Part shown: piece by piece, positions 6,296-9,492 of the stretch | How the letters are laid out: each line of letters begins with the position of its first letter | How positions within the stretch are numbered: position 1 is the first letter of the stretch | Assembly (NCBI GenBank): GCA_947464665.1 | Contig: CANHXV010000072.1 | Coordinates: forward strand, 1 to 9,492 | Source: Comamonadaceae bacterium | Lineage (GTDB): Bacteria; Pseudomonadota; Gammaproteobacteria; Burkholderiales; Burkholderiaceae_C | Length of the DNA: 9,492 bases | Direction of reading: 5' to 3' | Position numbers and translations under genes: made by a program | Notes under the pieces: generated by a model | The model's input: only the letters and a program-made list of their open reading frames with translations | Databases searched by the model: none | Told to the model about the DNA's origin: nothing

Positions 6296-7166
6296 TCAAA
6301 ACCAGCTGAAAAGCCTCGGGCGCTTCGAACTGCACCCAATGCCCACTGCCAGAAACCAATTGCCAAGAAGCCAGTTGGGGGGTGATGTTTTTGACAAGAC
6401 TTTCCACTTCAGTCATGCACCCATGGTAAAGCGCATCCCACTCCCCATAAATGACATGCACCGGACACGCAATGTGCGGCAGGGCATCGGCCACGATGGG
6501 AGTGCCCGATAGCCGCCTGCGCGGCATTCGATCGCGCGCCACATTCAATCGGTGTACCGTCATGGCCAATTCATCGAGCTTACTCTCATCGTGCAACATC
6601 AAGGCCAACAAGTTGTGCCTGTGCGCTTGAATTTGCAAGTCCTCTGTTGACAAGTGCCGCCAACCTTTCAAGGGTACTCTGTGGGGTGATGTAATCCCCA
6701 AACCAGGCGATCCCACCAAAATCAAGTTTGAAGCATCCTGAGGGTATGCAAGCATCCACAGAGCTGCGGTCATGCCGCCAAAAGAAAAGCCAACGAAACT
6801 CACATGGTCTGAAGCACGCAGCGTTTGCCAAGCCGCATGCAAAGGCTCAATCAATGCATCCACATCAGCTCCAGAATCTGGCAAAGCAGAATCTCCAAAG
6901 CCAGGCAAATCAACCGCCAAAACATGAAAGCCATCTGCTACAAGAGGCGCCACATTTCGAATCCAATGTGTCCAACTGCCACTGCCACCATGCAGCAACA
7001 CCAAGCTTGAAGCACCTTGCTCTAAAGCTTCTTGACCCCACTCGTGCCAAACCATGGGGCCAGGCAATTGCAAACGCCGACCCGTCAAAAGCAAACTGGC
7101 CACTTGCGGTGGCAAGCATCCCAAGAGCTCTGGCGCAATGTGAATGGGTTCTTGAATCAGGGTCAT
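6282..7166 (-). CDS. Alpha/beta hydrolase (MhpC/BphD-like fold)
   Basis: This 294-residue protein is a serine hydrolase of the alpha/beta fold. The oxyanion-hole loop is LLHGGSGSWTHW (57-68), followed by VDLPGFGDS (85-93). The nucleophile S128 sits in the elbow GFSFGG. The acid is probably D244 in YGEWDALY and the base H276 in GSGHWVQFEAPEAF. A helical cap lies between about 160 and 225. The first 50 residues before the core are less conserved in appearance. The overall pattern resembles C-C bond hydrolases of aromatic degradation, but esterases and other members share it, so the substrate is open. The ATG at 7166 has no clear ribosome binding site. It lies 45 nt after the MFS gene on the same strand and is probably cotranscribed with it and aroC. 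Confidence 0.9.
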   Translation of the reverse strand: MTLIQEPIHIAPELLGCLPPQVASLLLTGRRLQLPGPMVWHEWGQEALEQGASSLVLLHGGSGSWTHWIRNVAPLVADGFHVLAVDLPGFGDSALPDSGADVDALIEPLHAAWQTLRASDHVSFVGFSFGGMTAALWMLAYPQDASNLILVGSPGLGITSPHRVPLKGWRHLSTEDLQIQAHRHNLLALMLHDESKLDELAMTVHRLNVARDRMPRRRLSGTPIVADALPHIACPVHVIYGEWDALYHGCMTEVESLVKNITPQLASWQLVSGSGHWVQFEAPEAFQLVLKKTL

Positions 7167-7211
7167 GACAAACTTGGAGCGAGTTTTTTCAGAAGAGCTT
7201 CAACATGCCTG

Positions 7212-8402
7212 CTACACTGAATCTGCTGGGTGCTGCAAACGCCAAACGCGGTAGGCTGCGACAGTGGCTATCAGGGCCGTGACCAAGGACACCCAGTAAA
7301 CACTTTGCAAACCAAATTGATCACTTAACAAGCCGCCAGTCAAACCCCCCAGCACGCCAGGGAAACCATATGCGATAACTGTGTACAGGGCCTGGCCTCG
7401 ACCTCTTAAACGACCTGGAAAATGATGCGACAAGAGGGCAATGCACGCAGTATGGTGAGCTGCAAATGTGAGCGCATGAATAGCTTGCGACAACAGCAAT
7501 ACCCACAACACATCAGCCCATTGCGCTGTCATGCCCATGCGCAAGACCATGGCAACAGAGCAAACCACCAACCACGCTGTCAAGGACAACTTAGGCATCC
7601 ATTTGGCTTGTGTGAAAAACCAGCCAATTTCCACAATCACTGAGACTGCCCACAGCATGCCAATCCAGACTTTGCTGTAACCCAAAGAGTCCAAATACAA
7701 GGAGAAAAAAACATACACACTCATGTGCGACAACACATGAAAAAATGCTGCAATGAAGAACCACATGACAGGCTTTTGGCGCAGTACTGGCCAGACAGCC
7801 ACCTTGGTCTCTTGCAAAGGCACAGCCTCTTTCAAATTAGGCAGCATCCAAACACTGGCTGCTACAGCGGCCAAACTGAGGACGGTCCAGCCAGGAAAAT
7901 GCTGCATGCCGAAATGCTCAAACCAAGCCCCTGCCAAAAACACCGTGAACAAAAATCCGATCGAGCCAAACAAACGCACACGACCATAACGTTTGGCATC
8001 AAAAGCGCCACCCTGACTGACCAAATGGGCCATAGCCGCCTCGCTCATCGGCATCATAGAACTGGTGTGGGTGAACATGACCAACAGCACCAAGCCCAAA
8101 CCGATGGGGCCTAATTCAAAAAACAAAATGCATGCGCAGAGCATCGCGGCGGTGGCGCCATAGCGGAGCAAACTGACCCTCTCGCCAGTATGATCGCTGA
8201 GCCAGCCCCAAGCATAGGGCGCAAACAAGCGAGTCGCGGCCTGCACAGAGGTCAAGATGCTGATGGCAACCAAACCAAACCCCAACTCCTTCAACCAAAG
8301 TGGCAAATAGGGATTGAAAAATCCGATGTGCGCGAAGTAGCTGGCCGAAACAGCCGCAAACGGAATCAATTGGCGGCGGTTGGCCGCTGCAGCATTGGGC
8401 AT
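7212..8402 (-). CDS. MFS transporter, HcaT-like (MFS_1-like family)
   Basis: This 396-residue membrane protein has about twelve hydrophobic segments and the two-half layout of major facilitator transporters. The start, SASYFAHIGFFNPYLPLWLKELGF (19-42), and the loop 2-3 sequence GWLSDHTGER (66-75) resemble the HcaT/LacY-like proton symporter group, which includes the 3-phenylpropionate transporter. A cytoplasmic middle loop with PNLKEAVPLQETK separates the halves. The ATG at 8402 has a strong AAGGGG site 5 nt upstream that overlaps the aroC stop codon, so coupling to aroC is likely. The substrate cannot be derived from the sequence; an organic acid or aromatic acid is a guess from resemblance to HcaT and from the hydrolase downstream. 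Confidence 0.9.
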   Translation of the reverse strand: MPNAAAANRRQLIPFAAVSASYFAHIGFFNPYLPLWLKELGFGLVAISILTSVQAATRLFAPYAWGWLSDHTGERVSLLRYGATAAMLCACILFFELGPIGLGLVLLVMFTHTSSMMPMSEAAMAHLVSQGGAFDAKRYGRVRLFGSIGFLFTVFLAGAWFEHFGMQHFPGWTVLSLAAVAASVWMLPNLKEAVPLQETKVAVWPVLRQKPVMWFFIAAFFHVLSHMSVYVFFSLYLDSLGYSKVWIGMLWAVSVIVEIGWFFTQAKWMPKLSLTAWLVVCSVAMVLRMGMTAQWADVLWVLLLSQAIHALTFAAHHTACIALLSHHFPGRLRGRGQALYTVIAYGFPGVLGGLTGGLLSDQFGLQSVYWVSLVTALIATVAAYRVWRLQHPADSV

Positions 8403-8407
8403 CGAAG

Positions 8408-8413
8408 CCCCTT
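8408..8413 (-). promoter_or_regulatory. Ribosome binding site of the MFS gene overlapping the aroC stop
   Basis: On the minus strand TAAGGGG contains the aroC stop (TAA) and the AAGGGG site, 5 nt before the ATG at 8402. A ribosome terminating on aroC would reach this site, which supports cotranscription and coupled translation. Confidence 0.7.
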
Positions 8414-9491
8414 AAGAGTCGGCAGGCTGAACGACGTCACCGCACTGGGCTCTGTGTTGCAACACGTGGTCGATAACCACCAAAGCCAACATGGCTTCGG
8501 CAATTGGCGTTGCGCGGATGCCAACACAAGGGTCATGACGACCTTTGGTTAGCACCTCAACAGGCTTGCCTTGAGTATCTATGGACGGACGAGCAATCAG
8601 TATGGAGCTGGTGGGCTTGACGGCAATGGATACCTCCAGGTCTTGACCTGTGCTGATACCGCCCAATACACCGCCTGCGTTGTTTCCAACAAAGCCCTCA
8701 GGTGTGATCGGGTCGCCATGTTCACTGCCCTTTTGAGTGACGCATGCAAACCCAACCCCAATTTCAACACCCTTGACGGCGTTGATACCCATCATGGCGT
8801 AGGCAATGTCAGCATCGAGTTTGTCAAACAAAGGTTGCCCCAAACCGACGGGCATGCCTTGTGCAACAACTCGCAAACGAGCGCCGCATGAATCGCCCGA
8901 CTTGCGCAAAACGTTCATGTAATCTTCAAGCGCAGTGACATCTGCTACCGGTGCAAAAAAAGGATTGTCATGAACGTGCTCCCAACTTTCAAAACCAATG
9001 GGCACATCGCCAATCTGCGTCATGCAGCCTTTGAACGTGGTGCCATGTTGAGCAGCCAACCATTTTTTAGCTACAGCACCAGCCGCCACCATGGGCGCTG
9101 TTAAACGTGCGGATGAACGACCACCGCCGCGCGGATCGCGCAAACCGTATTTGCGCCAGTACGTAAAGTCGGCATGGCCAGGACGAAAGGTTTGAACGAG
9201 GTCGCCGTAATCCTTGCTGCGTTGGTCGGTGTTTTGAATGAGCAGTGCAATGGGCGTTCCAGTTGTGAGCCCTTGGTAGACGCCAGATAAAATTTGAACC
9301 GTGTCGGGTTCGTTGCGCTGCGTGACAAATTTGGAGGTGCCCGGGCGACGGCGATCAAGGTCGGGCTGGATGTCAGCCTCAGACAGCGGCATGCCAGGCG
9401 GGCAACCGTCAATCACGCAGCCAATGGCTGGGCCGTGGGATTCACCAAAGTTGGTGACCGAAAATAGGGTGCCGAAGGTATTGCCGCTCAT
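8412..9491 (-). CDS. aroC: Chorismate synthase
   Basis: AroC catalyses the last shikimate-pathway step, the loss of phosphate from 5-enolpyruvylshikimate-3-phosphate to give chorismate, using reduced FMN as a transient cofactor. The 359-residue frame is full length and begins MSGNTFGTLFSVTNFGESHG, the standard N-terminus, with H19 in GESHG. Other family signatures are DLDRRRPGTSKF (44-55), FRPGHAD with H106, the YGLRDPRGGGRSSAR block (about 114-128), and GRHDPCVGIRATPIAEAM near the C-terminus. The start at 9491 leaves only one further base in the window, so its ribosome binding site and promoter lie outside. It is the first visible gene of the unit aroC, MFS transporter, hydrolase. Confidence 0.98.
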   Translation of the reverse strand: MSGNTFGTLFSVTNFGESHGPAIGCVIDGCPPGMPLSEADIQPDLDRRRPGTSKFVTQRNEPDTVQILSGVYQGLTTGTPIALLIQNTDQRSKDYGDLVQTFRPGHADFTYWRKYGLRDPRGGGRSSARLTAPMVAAGAVAKKWLAAQHGTTFKGCMTQIGDVPIGFESWEHVHDNPFFAPVADVTALEDYMNVLRKSGDSCGARLRVVAQGMPVGLGQPLFDKLDADIAYAMMGINAVKGVEIGVGFACVTQKGSEHGDPITPEGFVGNNAGGVLGGISTGQDLEVSIAVKPTSSILIARPSIDTQGKPVEVLTKGRHDPCVGIRATPIAEAMLALVVIDHVLQHRAQCGDVVQPADS

Positions 9492-9492
9492 A

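Noticed and set aside
6728..7168. Plus-strand open frame of 146 codons
   Set aside because: It is antisense to the alpha/beta hydrolase, whose catalytic triad is intact, and has no recognisable domain.
7725..8114. Long plus-strand open frame of 129 codons
   Set aside because: It lies wholly antisense to the MFS transporter gene, has the His/Gln/Pro-rich composition of a shadow frame and no family features.

Overview
This 9.5 kb window looks like chromosomal housekeeping and accessory DNA of a betaproteobacterium. It most likely belongs to Burkholderiales, plausibly Comamonadaceae (Limnohabitans- or Rhodoferax-like). That assignment is inferred from protein character, moderate GC and tight gene packing; no rRNA marker is present. 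No tRNA, rRNA, CRISPR, insertion sequence or prophage signature was seen, and no gene-free stretch exceeds 300 bases.

Region 1 (1-3184, + strand) starts inside gcvP, the glycine-cleavage P-protein, of which only the C-terminal 200 residues are present. A GNAT acetyltransferase overlaps its stop codon by 4 bp. Twelve bases further on is a 663-residue B12-binding-type radical SAM protein of unknown function, whose cluster cysteines are spaced CX4CX2C. Immediately after it, with a strong ribosome binding site overlapping its stop codon, is a possible 27-codon ORF.

Region 2 (5708 down to 3169, - strand) is a compact five-gene run: FrnE-like DsbA-fold oxidoreductase, DCC-family (DUF393) thiol oxidoreductase, C-factor-like short-chain dehydrogenase, a 59-residue Cys-rich protein, and an exported histidine phosphatase. 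Gaps are 3 and 25 nt and the other two junctions overlap, so this is very probably one operon. Two CxxC thiol-redox proteins and a Cys-rich small protein share the run, suggesting a redox or metal theme.

Region 3 (5828-6271, + strand) is aroQ, type II 3-dehydroquinate dehydratase, transcribed divergently from the region 2 operon across a 119-nt control region.

Region 4 (9491 down to 6282, - strand) is aroC (chorismate synthase, complete) followed by an HcaT-like MFS transporter and an alpha/beta hydrolase, apparently one transcription unit. aroQ and aroC are the third and seventh (last) steps of the shikimate pathway and lie in converging units whose ends are 10 nt apart.

Most of the window is ordinary. 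The less described parts are the radical SAM protein with its possible downstream peptide and the Cys-rich protein inside the redox operon.
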